Origin: a bacterium
Lineage (GTDB): Bacteria; 4484-113; JAFGCY01
DNA: 64,000 nucleotides
Direction: 5' to 3'
Assembly (NCBI GenBank): GCA_020849855.1
Contig: JADZFO010000005.1
Coordinates: 62,001-126,000 of the forward strand
Shown: in pieces, positions 52,189-59,579 of the stretch
How positions within the stretch are numbered: position 1 is the first letter of the stretch
Layout: each line of letters opens with the position of its first letter
Notes under the pieces: generated by a model
Seen by the model: only the letters and a program-made list of their open reading frames with translations
Databases searched by the model: none
Told to the model about the DNA's origin: nothing
Program-made: the position numbers and the translations under genes

Positions 52189-53394
52189 CTAGAAATGCTC
52201 GTAGCCGCTGCGCTGCAGTGGGTAGAGCTTGCCATCCTCCGCGCGGTAGTGGCAGCCCTCGGCGCTGTCCACCACGGTGCCGATGCGCAGCAGGCGGCCC
52301 GGCGCTTCGCGCAGCAGGCGAAGCGATGCGCTTTCCGGCGCGCTGAAGAGCAGGCCGTAGTCCTCGGCGCAGGCCAGCAGCCAGTCCGCCCGCGAGGCGT
52401 AGGCCCGCGGCCGCCCCGCCGGGTCAAGCGCCCCAGGCAGGTTCAGCGCGGCCTTCTCCTCCCCCGGCCCGCGCCGGCGGCTGGCCAGCCACAGCAGGAA
52501 GGCTTCCACTTCCGGCTCCAGCTGCGGCGCCGATAGGTCCAGCAGCAGCCCGGCGCCGCTGGCCTGCGCCAGCAGCAGCAGGCTCTCCGACAGGCTGTCG
52601 GATGTGTCGAGGCAAGCGCTGGCCAGGCCCTCGCGCTGCAGCCAGAGGCCCAGTGCAAGCCCGGGCAGAGGGCGGCGCAGGGCCGCGCAGGCCCGCGGAA
52701 AGTCCGCCGGGGCCGGGCGGTTGCTGCGCCCGCTGGCCACCGAGCCGCTCAGCACGCAAAGCCCTGTCTGCGCCCGGCCCAGGCCCGCGCTCAGCCAGAT
52801 GCCGTGGCCGGGCCTGGCCCCGGAGCGGGTCAGCGCCGCCGCCGCGCCGCTCAGCTCGCCTAGTACGGTAAAGCCGATGATCCACTGCGGCGCGGCCACC
52901 GTATCGCCGCCGATCAGCTGCAGCGGGCAGCCCTGCTGCGCGCTGAAGTGCTGCAGCTCAGCAAGCCCCTCCAGCAGCGCGTCGATCTGCGCCTGGCTCG
53001 CGCCCGCCGGCACCCCCAGCTGCCCCAGGGCATAGGCCGGCCGCGCGCCCATCGCCGCGCAGTCGCTGAGGTTCACGGCCAGGGCCTTGAAGGCCGCGTC
53101 GGCCAGCGTTATATAACGCAGGTCAAAGTGCACGCCCTCGACCAAAAGGTCGGTGGTGATCACGGTATCGCTGGCGTTCAGCCGCCGTCCCGAGTCCAGC
53201 GGCCCCAGGCGCAGCACTGCCGCGTCATCCCCCGGGCCCAGCAGCAGGCGCGGGTCCGCCGCGGCCCCGATGCCGCCGGCGGTGACTGCAGTGATGATGC
53301 CGCGCTCGCTGAGCCGCCCTGCTGCACTGCGGCTTGCCGCGCCCTCGCTCGCTGCATCCGCGCTCCCTGCAGCGCCCGTTCTGCGTCCTGCCAT
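52189..53394 (-). CDS. thiL: Thiamine-monophosphate kinase
   Basis: ThiL phosphorylates thiamine monophosphate to the diphosphate cofactor with ATP. The AIR-synthase-type fold has GPGDDAAVL, TTDLLVEGVHFDLRY, KALAVNLSDCAAMGARP and QLIGGDTVAAP, with CAEDYGLLF and GYEHF at the C-terminus, all ThiL signatures. At 401 residues it is longer than typical ThiL (about 320-340) because of an N-terminal Ala-rich extension of about 25 residues and insertions in the C-terminal half. The start codon lies 1 nt after the stop of the upstream cyclotransferase gene (TGA-G-ATG), so the two form an operon. It is not SelD: the selenium-site Cys/Sec region of SelD is absent. Confidence 0.93.
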   Translation of the reverse strand: MAGRRTGAAGSADAASEGAASRSAAGRLSERGIITAVTAGGIGAAADPRLLLGPGDDAAVLRLGPLDSGRRLNASDTVITTDLLVEGVHFDLRYITLADAAFKALAVNLSDCAAMGARPAYALGQLGVPAGASQAQIDALLEGLAELQHFSAQQGCPLQLIGGDTVAAPQWIIGFTVLGELSGAAAALTRSGARPGHGIWLSAGLGRAQTGLCVLSGSVASGRSNRPAPADFPRACAALRRPLPGLALGLWLQREGLASACLDTSDSLSESLLLLAQASGAGLLLDLSAPQLEPEVEAFLLWLASRRRGPGEEKAALNLPGALDPAGRPRAYASRADWLLACAEDYGLLFSAPESASLRLLREAPGRLLRIGTVVDSAEGCHYRAEDGKLYPLQRSGYEHF

Positions 53395-53395
53395 C

Positions 53396-53866
53396 TCAGA
53401 GCTCCAGGGGCCGGCTGAACTGCTCGGCGCCCGTTACCAGCACCATCGGGCTCAAGGGGTCAAGCAGCAGCTTCCAGTCATGCAGGCCCAGGCGCATCAC
53501 CGCAAGGTAGGCCCGGCCCGGCAGGCCGTCCTCGCCCTGCTGCGAGATATAGGTGAACAGCGGCTCGCCGTGGTAACGCGCGAAATCTTCCAGCTTGCTG
53601 TAATGCCCCTGGGACACGCCCTCCCAGCCGTCCAGCGCCTCTTCATGCTCCGGCGCCAGGTCATAGACCATGCCGGCGGCGCAGTGCCGCTCGTCGGGCA
53701 GCAGTGTCGCCACCGCGCCGGCGCCCCAGTTGCGGCTGAAGGCGCCGCGGAAGGCCAGGCGCCAGCCGGGGATCACCACGGCGTCCACCAGCACCGCGCC
53801 GGGGCAGCGGAAACGCATCTGCTCGCGGCTCATGTTGGAGCCATAGGCCAGATAGAGGCGTGACAT
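53396..53866 (-). CDS. Gamma-glutamylcyclotransferase-like (AIG2/GGCT) protein
   Basis: The 156-residue protein opens with the family motif YLAYGSNMSREQM and has GMVYDLAPEHEEALDGWEG followed by SQGHYSK, as in GGCT-fold enzymes. Those release 5-oxoproline from gamma-glutamyl peptides. The catalytic Glu is most likely in the EEALDGWEG region; the exact substrate cannot be read from sequence. It is the first gene of an operon with thiL, and its ATG follows a TAAACT box by 6 nt. Confidence 0.85.
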   Translation of the reverse strand: MSRLYLAYGSNMSREQMRFRCPGAVLVDAVVIPGWRLAFRGAFSRNWGAGAVATLLPDERHCAAGMVYDLAPEHEEALDGWEGVSQGHYSKLEDFARYHGEPLFTYISQQGEDGLPGRAYLAVMRLGLHDWKLLLDPLSPMVLVTGAEQFSRPLEL

Positions 53867-53872
53867 GCGGGA

Positions 53873-53878
53873 AGTTTA
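53873..53878 (-). promoter_or_regulatory. -10 box TAAACT, leaderless promoter
   Basis: Six nt separate the box from the ATG at 53866 on the minus strand. Confidence 0.6.
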
Positions 53879-53935
53879 GCGCGAGGGGAAAGGCAGGTGG
53901 CAGAAGTCAGAAGGCAATGGGCAATGAGGTTGTGC

Positions 53936-54028
53936 GTAGGGGCGCGTGGCGCGCGCCCGCGGTTGAAGTTAGGCGAGCCGTAGCGCTTGCGTCCGCACAT
54001 GCATTGTTCTTCTTCCTGTAGGGGCGCG
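53936..54028. repeat. GTAGGGGCGCG repeats in an otherwise empty gap
   Basis: The gene-free gap 53867-54160 holds two direct copies of GTAGGGGCGCG (53936-53946 and 54018-54028); the first also forms a GGGCGCG/CGCGCCC hairpin. Nothing else is seen there except the promoter at 54149. Confidence 0.45.
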
Positions 54029-54148
54029 ATAGAATTCGGGCCCATCTTCGCCCGTAGCAGCGCGGCCCCGGTCCGCGCGTCTTGTCCGCCGCAGGGGCCG
54101 AGCATAGCCTCGGCCCGCTGGCGCTTAGGCAGAGGATCCACTTTCTGC

Positions 54149-54154
54149 TAGTCT
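54149..54154 (+). promoter_or_regulatory. -10 box TAGTCT, leaderless promoter
   Basis: Six nt separate the box from the ATG at 54161. Confidence 0.5.
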
Positions 54155-54160
54155 TTCACC

Positions 54161-55543
54161 ATGAACCAAAGCGCCGAAGTCCGGCAGCCTCGACTTTGGC
54201 CATGGTGGAAACATTGGCTGCGACGGCTGCTGGGCCTGGTGATTCTGCTGATCGCCGCCGAAGTGTTGTTGTATTCAAGCGAAGTCTATAAGAGTCTGCG
54301 ACTAAATCCGACACAGGACCCACTCTTTGACCTGTACGCTCGTGAGCTGGCGCAACACAATGCCTGGACGGGCTTCACCGACCGCTTGAACTACTTTGAT
54401 GCTCGAGTTCCGGATGAGGTAATGGCCAAATGGGAACCGCAATTCGGGGCAGACCCGCGTTACTGGCAGCTGCGGGTGTGGAACCGACTGTACAGTGCCG
54501 ATCTTGGTATAGGTAGCGTTGCGACTCAGGACGGCAATCTGAAGTTGGAGATTCAGGACTTGCTGCGAAGTAGTGGCGACACGGGGATTGACTCGGCTTC
54601 AACCTTTATGGCTTATTTCCTGAGCCAGAGCGAGATTGACGGTGAATACCGTCGTGACATCCGCAGGGCGAGCGAAGAACTCAGCAACAGCAGCGTCGGC
54701 ATTGACGCTTGGCGGGCTGATCGTGCGGTCAAAGATGAGTCACGCAAGTTAGAACTAACCAGGCAATTGGCCCATGATCTGCCAGAAGAGGCCTGGGCGC
54801 ATTACCTGTTGTCAATGAAGCTCTTTGAACGAGGTCAACTTGAAAGTGGCTGGATAGAGCTTAAGAAGGGCAACGAAAGCACAGGCACAACATCGCCCTT
54901 TGTCGCGATGCCTGCTGCCCTCCTGCTCGGACAACTTGGGCCTAATGCTGAACTGCCTGCCAACGCCAGTGTGTGCGCTTGCATGCTGATCCAGTCCGAG
55001 CGCTGGCCCCAACCTCGCTACATCGACCTCAAGCGCGGCTTTCTAGCCGCCGCGGATGATGCGGTATCCAGGAGGGACAGGGGCGATCTCCAAGCGCTGC
55101 ACATCTTCGCCTGTCGCATGGGGCAGGCCGAGAGCCTGGATCGTATGCCGGCTTTGGTGGCGCTGATCATGGATCAGAAGCTCCTCCGTGCGATTAATGT
55201 CGATCTCGCGCCTCTAATGTCCCGCGAAGAACGCCGGATGCTTCAGCGCCTAGGCGCCAAGCAAAACGGCGCACGCCAGAAAATGAACGACTGGCCCAAT
55301 CCCATGGACTTCGGGCCGGAGGATAGGGAGGACTGGCCGATACCGCCCGAAATGTTCTTGTCGCTACAGCGTACTAGAGTCTATGAGCATGTCTGCAGAC
55401 GTTATCAAAGGGAATTCGCTGTCGACCTGCCAGCCATACACACCCGCTTCGGCCAACTAGCGGAGTTTAACTTCGAGACCTGCACCAGGCCGGACAGTGA
55501 AGCTTGGACCGAACCACGTGTTTATCACGGCTGGGACTATTAG
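54161..55543 (+). CDS. Membrane-anchored DxLFD-family paralog 4
   Basis: The function is unknown. A tryptophan- and arginine-rich N-terminus and one membrane helix (LLGLVILLIAAEVLLYSS) lead into the family blocks QDPLFDLYARELAQHN, EPQFGADPRYWQLRVWNR, EEAWAHYLLSMKLFERGQ ending in LKKGN, and PRYIDLKRGFLAAADDA followed by FACRMGQ. This gene is AT-richer than its surroundings and lies immediately upstream of paralog 5, with a palindrome-filled 212-bp gap between them. Confidence 0.75.
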   Translation: MNQSAEVRQPRLWPWWKHWLRRLLGLVILLIAAEVLLYSSEVYKSLRLNPTQDPLFDLYARELAQHNAWTGFTDRLNYFDARVPDEVMAKWEPQFGADPRYWQLRVWNRLYSADLGIGSVATQDGNLKLEIQDLLRSSGDTGIDSASTFMAYFLSQSEIDGEYRRDIRRASEELSNSSVGIDAWRADRAVKDESRKLELTRQLAHDLPEEAWAHYLLSMKLFERGQLESGWIELKKGNESTGTTSPFVAMPAALLLGQLGPNAELPANASVCACMLIQSERWPQPRYIDLKRGFLAAADDAVSRRDRGDLQALHIFACRMGQAESLDRMPALVALIMDQKLLRAINVDLAPLMSREERRMLQRLGAKQNGARQKMNDWPNPMDFGPEDREDWPIPPEMFLSLQRTRVYEHVCRRYQREFAVDLPAIHTRFGQLAEFNFETCTRPDSEAWTEPRVYHGWDY

Positions 55544-55658
55544 GTTTGTAGGATGAACGCTGAATTCGCCCAAAGTAACATCCCGCTAAAGGCCTTTCGT
55601 GCCTTTACAACATAGCAGCGGGTTCGCGCCTCACTGCGCTCGTCGCGGCAGGTCAGCA

Positions 55659-55715
55659 GGCGGCCACGGAGTGCCGCCCTACCGTAGGCGGGCGGGTCTT
55701 CGACCCGCGCCCTAC
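55659..55715. repeat. Two adjacent imperfect hairpins
   Basis: GGCGGCCAC/GTGCCGCC (55659-55678) is followed by GTAGGCGGGCGGGTC/GACCCGCGCCCTAC (55684-55715), each with a single bulge. They lie between two paralogous genes and look REP-like; the second could also act as a terminator. Confidence 0.6.
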
Positions 55716-55743
55716 AGGACGAAAAGGTAGCTTCTAACTCTGC

Positions 55744-55749
55744 TACTCT
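55744..55749 (+). promoter_or_regulatory. -10 box TACTCT, leaderless promoter
   Basis: Six nt separate the box from the ATG at 55756. Confidence 0.5.
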
Positions 55750-55755
55750 GTCCCC

Positions 55756-57189
55756 ATGAACCATGAAGTCGAACAATCGGCTGAAGAGTCCCTCCGGCCT
55801 AAAGGGCAGGGAGCGAAGGACGGGGTGAGCATGACTGTGCAGGGCATCCGGGCCTATCGCTGCGGCATCTGGACCGGCATCGGCATCAGTCTGGCGGTCC
55901 TGCTGGTGGCAGGCCTGCTATGGGGGCTGCTCTTCTGGGTCGCTCAGTACCGACGCATGACTACCCTGCAGAGCACTGGCGATGAACTCTTTGATGCCTA
56001 TCTCAAGCTTCAGGTCAAACAGCAGTTTCCGAATTACTTCGCTGGCGTGAACTCTCGCTGGATCAAACCGCTGAGTGAGGACAAGATGGAAGCTCTGCTG
56101 GATTCATACGGGCCTTCGCCTGAATACTGGCAGCTCCGCGTGCTGAACCGCATCAACTATCGCATTGATGATGTAGTGGAAAGTACGAATATAGTCGGCC
56201 AGGCGGGCAGCGAGGAAGAGCAGATTCTGGAGGATGCGCGCAAAGCCGGCCAGAGCGATTTTTCCTCAGACAGTCTGTTGCTGAAGCTGCGGCTCGCGCG
56301 TCTGGGCGGTGATATCAAGGCACCGGCGGACCTGGCTTCCTCCATCAACCGTCACCCGCAGGCTATCGACCCGCAGAAGCGCGGCAGTACAAGCATGTCC
56401 TCGCTGGACAGCCCGAAGTATATCGCGCTGGAGAATTCAGAGTTGCAGGTTCTTCATGAGCTCCATCCTGAGCAGGCCTGGCCCTGCTATCGCCTGGCGC
56501 TTAACTGCTTCAGGGCCGGTGAGATGGAATCAGGTTGGGACTGGCTGGCACGGGGCAATGCGGCATCAGAATGCGACAGCATGGAACAGCCTTTCCCCAT
56601 CAGCGCGCTGCGTGATGGACTGGCAAGGGGCAGCTCCCCCGGGAATGATTACATTGCCTATCTGCTCTATGGCGGTAGCATCGCCTGGGAACAACCCAGC
56701 TTCATCAACATGAAGCGTGGAGTGCGCGCGGCAGCTTTCGATGCCAGAGCTGCCCGTGACTATGTCCGCCTTGATGCGCTTGAGACTCTTGCCTGCCGAA
56801 TGGGAGCCGGTTCTGAGGAGACGATCACTGCCCTGGTTGCTGTGGTTCTGCGCAACATGGTGCTGCACCCGGTGATGCAGGATCTGGGCGGAGAGCTCGC
56901 GCCGGAGCAGCGTCTGACCCTGCTGAGGCAATGCCTGGCCAGCAACAACGTAAAGCTGGATGTAAGGAGCTTCAGAGCTGTCTACGATGATGCCGAAGGC
57001 GAGGCGTATAAGCGCCTGGGCGGCTGGTTCCCTGCCTCGGGCTTTGAGGCCGTTATGGCGATTCAGCAGGAGGAGTTTTCAGAGGTGCTTCCCAAGATGC
57101 GGGAACGCTTTGAAAAGATGAAGGCTTTTGACCTGCGGACCATGACCGTGGCGGCAGACGGGGAGACAGCTGAAAGCGCAACGCCATAG
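55756..57189 (+). CDS. Membrane-anchored DxLFD-family paralog 5
   Basis: The function is unknown. After about 35 residues there is a membrane helix (GISLAVLLVAGLLWGLLFWV), then the family blocks STGDELFDAYLKLQ, LDSYGPSPEYWQLRVLNRI (here with Pro-Ser in place of the usual A-D-P-R), EQAWPCYRLALNCFRAGE ending in LARGN, and PSFINMKRGVRAAAFDARA followed by LACRMGAGS. The C-terminal third (AIQQEEFSEVLPKMRERFEK) is helical. It is a tandem neighbour of paralog 4 but clearly diverged, so the duplication is old. Confidence 0.75.
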   Translation: MNHEVEQSAEESLRPKGQGAKDGVSMTVQGIRAYRCGIWTGIGISLAVLLVAGLLWGLLFWVAQYRRMTTLQSTGDELFDAYLKLQVKQQFPNYFAGVNSRWIKPLSEDKMEALLDSYGPSPEYWQLRVLNRINYRIDDVVESTNIVGQAGSEEEQILEDARKAGQSDFSSDSLLLKLRLARLGGDIKAPADLASSINRHPQAIDPQKRGSTSMSSLDSPKYIALENSELQVLHELHPEQAWPCYRLALNCFRAGEMESGWDWLARGNAASECDSMEQPFPISALRDGLARGSSPGNDYIAYLLYGGSIAWEQPSFINMKRGVRAAAFDARAARDYVRLDALETLACRMGAGSEETITALVAVVLRNMVLHPVMQDLGGELAPEQRLTLLRQCLASNNVKLDVRSFRAVYDDAEGEAYKRLGGWFPASGFEAVMAIQQEEFSEVLPKMRERFEKMKAFDLRTMTVAADGETAESATP

Positions 57190-57295
57190 CTCAACTGCTG
57201 AAGGGCGGGTCAAGGTGTGACGCCAAGTGCAGAGTTTTGCAAAGCTCCCATCGCAGGGAAAGTAACACTCCGCTTAACCCCTGCGCCCCCTGCCC

Positions 57296-57469
57296 TTGAC
57301 ATGCCTTTTGTTGTGTTATACTGCGCCCAATCGGCCTTTCCGGCCGGGAGTACTTTGACCTGTCAAGTGTCCGCGTAAGCTGCAGGGGGATTCATGGGAC
57401 GCTTTGGCCCGCCTATTCACCCGCCCAGACCGATGGATAGTTGCCGGGGCCAGTTTCCAAGGAGTCCGC
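57296..57469 (+). promoter_or_regulatory. Promoter and long 5' leader of the RRM gene
   Basis: TTGACA (57296-57301) and TATACT (57317-57322) make the most consensus-like promoter seen here, although with a short 15-bp spacer. About 140 nt of leader follow, with a CGGCC-TTTCC-GGCCG hairpin at its start and AAGGAG 5 nt before the ATG. Long leaders are common in cold-regulated RNA-binding protein genes; regulation is inferred. Confidence 0.65.
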
Positions 57470-57862
57470 ATGAACCTGTACGTGGGCAACCTGCCCTTCT
57501 CCGTCAACGATGACGAGCTCCACAGCGCCTTTGCCGCGTTCGGCACCGTGGTTTCGGCCAAGGTGATCATGGACAAGCTCACCGGGCGCAGCCGTGGTTT
57601 CGGCTTTGTGGAGATGGGCAGTGATGATGAAGGTCGCGCGGCGATCAACGGGCTGAACGGCAAGTCGCTGGCCGGCCGCGAGATCAGCGTGTCGGAAGCG
57701 CGCCCCAAGGCTGAGGGCGCCGGCGGTGGCGGCGGCTATGGCGGCGGCGGCGGCCGTGGCGGCTATGGCGGCGGCGGCGGTGGTCGGGGCGGCTACGGCG
57801 GCGGCGGCGGTGGTCGCAGCGGCGGCGGCTATGGCGATTACGGCGGCGGCCGCGGCTTCTAA
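57470..57862 (+). CDS. RRM RNA-binding protein with glycine-rich tail
   Basis: A single RRM with RNP2 (LYVGNLPF, residues 3-10) and RNP1 (RGFGFVEM, about 45-52) binds single-stranded RNA. From about residue 85 the tail is GGGGYGGGGGRGG-type repeat, like the plant GRPs and cyanobacterial Rbp proteins that act in the cold. The tail resembles that of PNPase at the other end of this window. The ATG at 57470 has a good Shine-Dalgarno (AAGGAG); an upstream frame to 57404 has no RRM-related sequence. A strong terminator follows. Confidence 0.93.
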   Translation: MNLYVGNLPFSVNDDELHSAFAAFGTVVSAKVIMDKLTGRSRGFGFVEMGSDDEGRAAINGLNGKSLAGREISVSEARPKAEGAGGGGGYGGGGGRGGYGGGGGGRGGYGGGGGGRSGGGYGDYGGGRGF

Positions 57863-57890
57863 ACCGCAGCGCCTTAACTGTGATTCACTC

Positions 57891-57917
57891 AGCCCGGGCC
57901 ACGGCCCGGGCTTTTGC
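57891..57917 (+). terminator. Rho-independent terminator of the RRM gene
   Basis: A perfect 10-bp stem AGCCCGGGCC/GGCCCGGGCT with loop ACG, followed by TTTTGCTTT. Confidence 0.9.
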
Positions 57918-57943
57918 TTTACCCGGCCCTGCGCCGGTGCGGC

Positions 57944-59524
57944 CTAGTAGCCGTGCGGCAGGCTCAGGCGCCAGATCCGGCTGTTTCCCACCCGCGGCTG
58001 CTCGGTCCAGCGGCTGCTCTTCTCCAGGGCCTCAATCATGAACTGGTTGGCGCCCGAGGGGTCATCCTCCGACAGCAGCACGGCGCTGGTCTCACCCTTG
58101 CCCAGCAGCACGCTGTTCCAGTCGTAGCGCGGCAGCAGCGCATCAAAGCGCGGCGCCAGACGCGGGTCATCCAGCCACATCCGCGTGAAGCTCGGCGCGG
58201 GGATGTTGTAGGGCATCCCGGCGGCGCTCAGGGCCGAGCGGTGCGGCATGGCAAGCACTTTGCCGCGCTCGCCTCCGGCCAGCTTCAGCGCGGCCTCGCC
58301 GGCGGCGATGATCTCGCGGCGCTGGGCCGCCTGGGCCCGCAGGATCGGCAGCTCGCGCCAGATGTTCCAGCCCAGGCCGGCCAGCAGCAGCAGGCTAAGC
58401 AGGCCGCCCACCAGGGCCGGGTCCACCCGCGTGCCGGCATGCTTCGTGCGCAGGCGGTTGCGCTTGTGTTCGCTGAGGCTGGGAAAGGCCAGCGAGGCTG
58501 CGGCGGTGGCCAGCAGCAGGCCGCAAAGCTCCGGCAGGGCCGAGGCCCGCTCGGTGAAATAGGTCGCGCTCAGCGCCAGGGTATACAGCGGGATGAAGGC
58601 CAGCAGCCAGGCGCTGCCGGGCGGGCTGCGGCGGCGGATCAGGCCCATGATGATGAACAGCACAATGCCGGCCGGCACAGCCTTGCGGGTCAGGAAGCGC
58701 GGCCAGTTGGCCAGCACGTTGCCCAGGATCTCCTGCACGCCGGCCGCGGGCTCGGAGGCCAGCCAGCGCGCATAGTCGTCATACATCAGCGAGGCCGCCG
58801 CCTCTGGGTCAGCCGCCTTGCGGTACACGGCCCCGGCGGCGATCTGCAGGGGCGCGGCGGTCTGCAGGCTGCCCTGCTGCTGGTACAGCAGCCACAGGCC
58901 TCCGGCCAGCACAGCGGCCCCCAGCAGCAGCAGCACTGTGCCCAGCGCCTGGGTGCCGGAGCCGTCCTTGCGCCGTGGGGTGAAGAGCAGGGCCAGCGCG
59001 ATCGGCAGCACCAGCAGGGCGGCGTGCCAGCGCAGGCTCAGCAGGATCATGCCGGGCAGCAATGCGGCGAGATAGACGCCAAAGCCGTGGCGGCCGCTGA
59101 AGGCGCGCATCGCGGCGGCGATGAGCACAGCCGCCAGGCCGGTGTATAACGCGTCGAGCTGGGGGTTCAAGCTGATGATGAACAGGCTCGGCAGGCTGGC
59201 GGCAAGCAGCCCGAAGATGAAGGCCGGCGCGCCCGGTACCTGCCACAGCCGCGCGCAGTAGCTGACGCAGGCCGCGCTAAGGGCGGTGCCCAGGGCGGCC
59301 AGCAGCGTGCCGGCGCTCAGCGCGCTCAGCCCGCACTGCACCAGGCCGTAAACCAGCAGGGGATAGCCGGGCGGAAAGTAGGGGCTGACCAGGATCTCGC
59401 CGCGCCCGGCAAGAGCAGCGGTCAGGCAGGTATAGACAAAGTCGGTGTTCATCAGCGCCCGCGGCAGGGCCAGCAGCGCGCAGGCTGCGAAGACGATGGA
59501 CCCTGTCAGCAGGGCGGTACGCAC
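57944..59524 (-). CDS. Polytopic membrane protein resembling GT-C glycosyltransferases
   Basis: About ten or more hydrophobic helices. The N-terminal region (ALMNTDFVYTCLTAALAGRG with SPYFPPGYPLLVYG) resembles the first external loop of GT39/PMT-type lipid-linked sugar transferases, in which an acidic residue after the first helix is catalytic; Asp in NTDF is a candidate. The C-terminal 110 residues are soluble and external. Assignment to the GT-C fold is inference; a non-enzymatic transport role cannot be excluded. The GTG at 59524 follows TAACAT by 6 nt. Confidence 0.65.
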   Translation of the reverse strand: MRTALLTGSIVFAACALLALPRALMNTDFVYTCLTAALAGRGEILVSPYFPPGYPLLVYGLVQCGLSALSAGTLLAALGTALSAACVSYCARLWQVPGAPAFIFGLLAASLPSLFIISLNPQLDALYTGLAAVLIAAAMRAFSGRHGFGVYLAALLPGMILLSLRWHAALLVLPIALALLFTPRRKDGSGTQALGTVLLLLGAAVLAGGLWLLYQQQGSLQTAAPLQIAAGAVYRKAADPEAAASLMYDDYARWLASEPAAGVQEILGNVLANWPRFLTRKAVPAGIVLFIIMGLIRRRSPPGSAWLLAFIPLYTLALSATYFTERASALPELCGLLLATAAASLAFPSLSEHKRNRLRTKHAGTRVDPALVGGLLSLLLLAGLGWNIWRELPILRAQAAQRREIIAAGEAALKLAGGERGKVLAMPHRSALSAAGMPYNIPAPSFTRMWLDDPRLAPRFDALLPRYDWNSVLLGKGETSAVLLSEDDPSGANQFMIEALEKSSRWTEQPRVGNSRIWRLSLPHGY

Positions 59525-59530
59525 GCGCCT

Positions 59531-59536
59531 ATGTTA
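59531..59536 (-). promoter_or_regulatory. -10 box TAACAT, leaderless promoter
   Basis: Six nt separate the box from the GTG at 59524 on the minus strand. Confidence 0.6.
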
Positions 59537-59566
59537 ACGCCGGAAGGCCGCAGCCCGAATCAAAAC

Positions 59567-59572
59567 TATAAT
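59567..59572 (+). promoter_or_regulatory. -10 box TATAAT, leaderless promoter of the yacL-ispD-ispF operon
   Basis: A perfect consensus box, ending 7 nt before the ATG at 59580. No TTGACA-like -35 is seen at the expected distance. Confidence 0.65.
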
Positions 59573-59579
59573 GAGGCCC

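Noticed and set aside
52189-53394. Selenophosphate synthetase (SelD), tempting because tRNA-Sec is nearby
   Set aside because: The motifs are those of ThiL (GPGDDAAVL, NLSDCAAMGARP, GYEHF) and the SelD Cys/Sec loop is missing.
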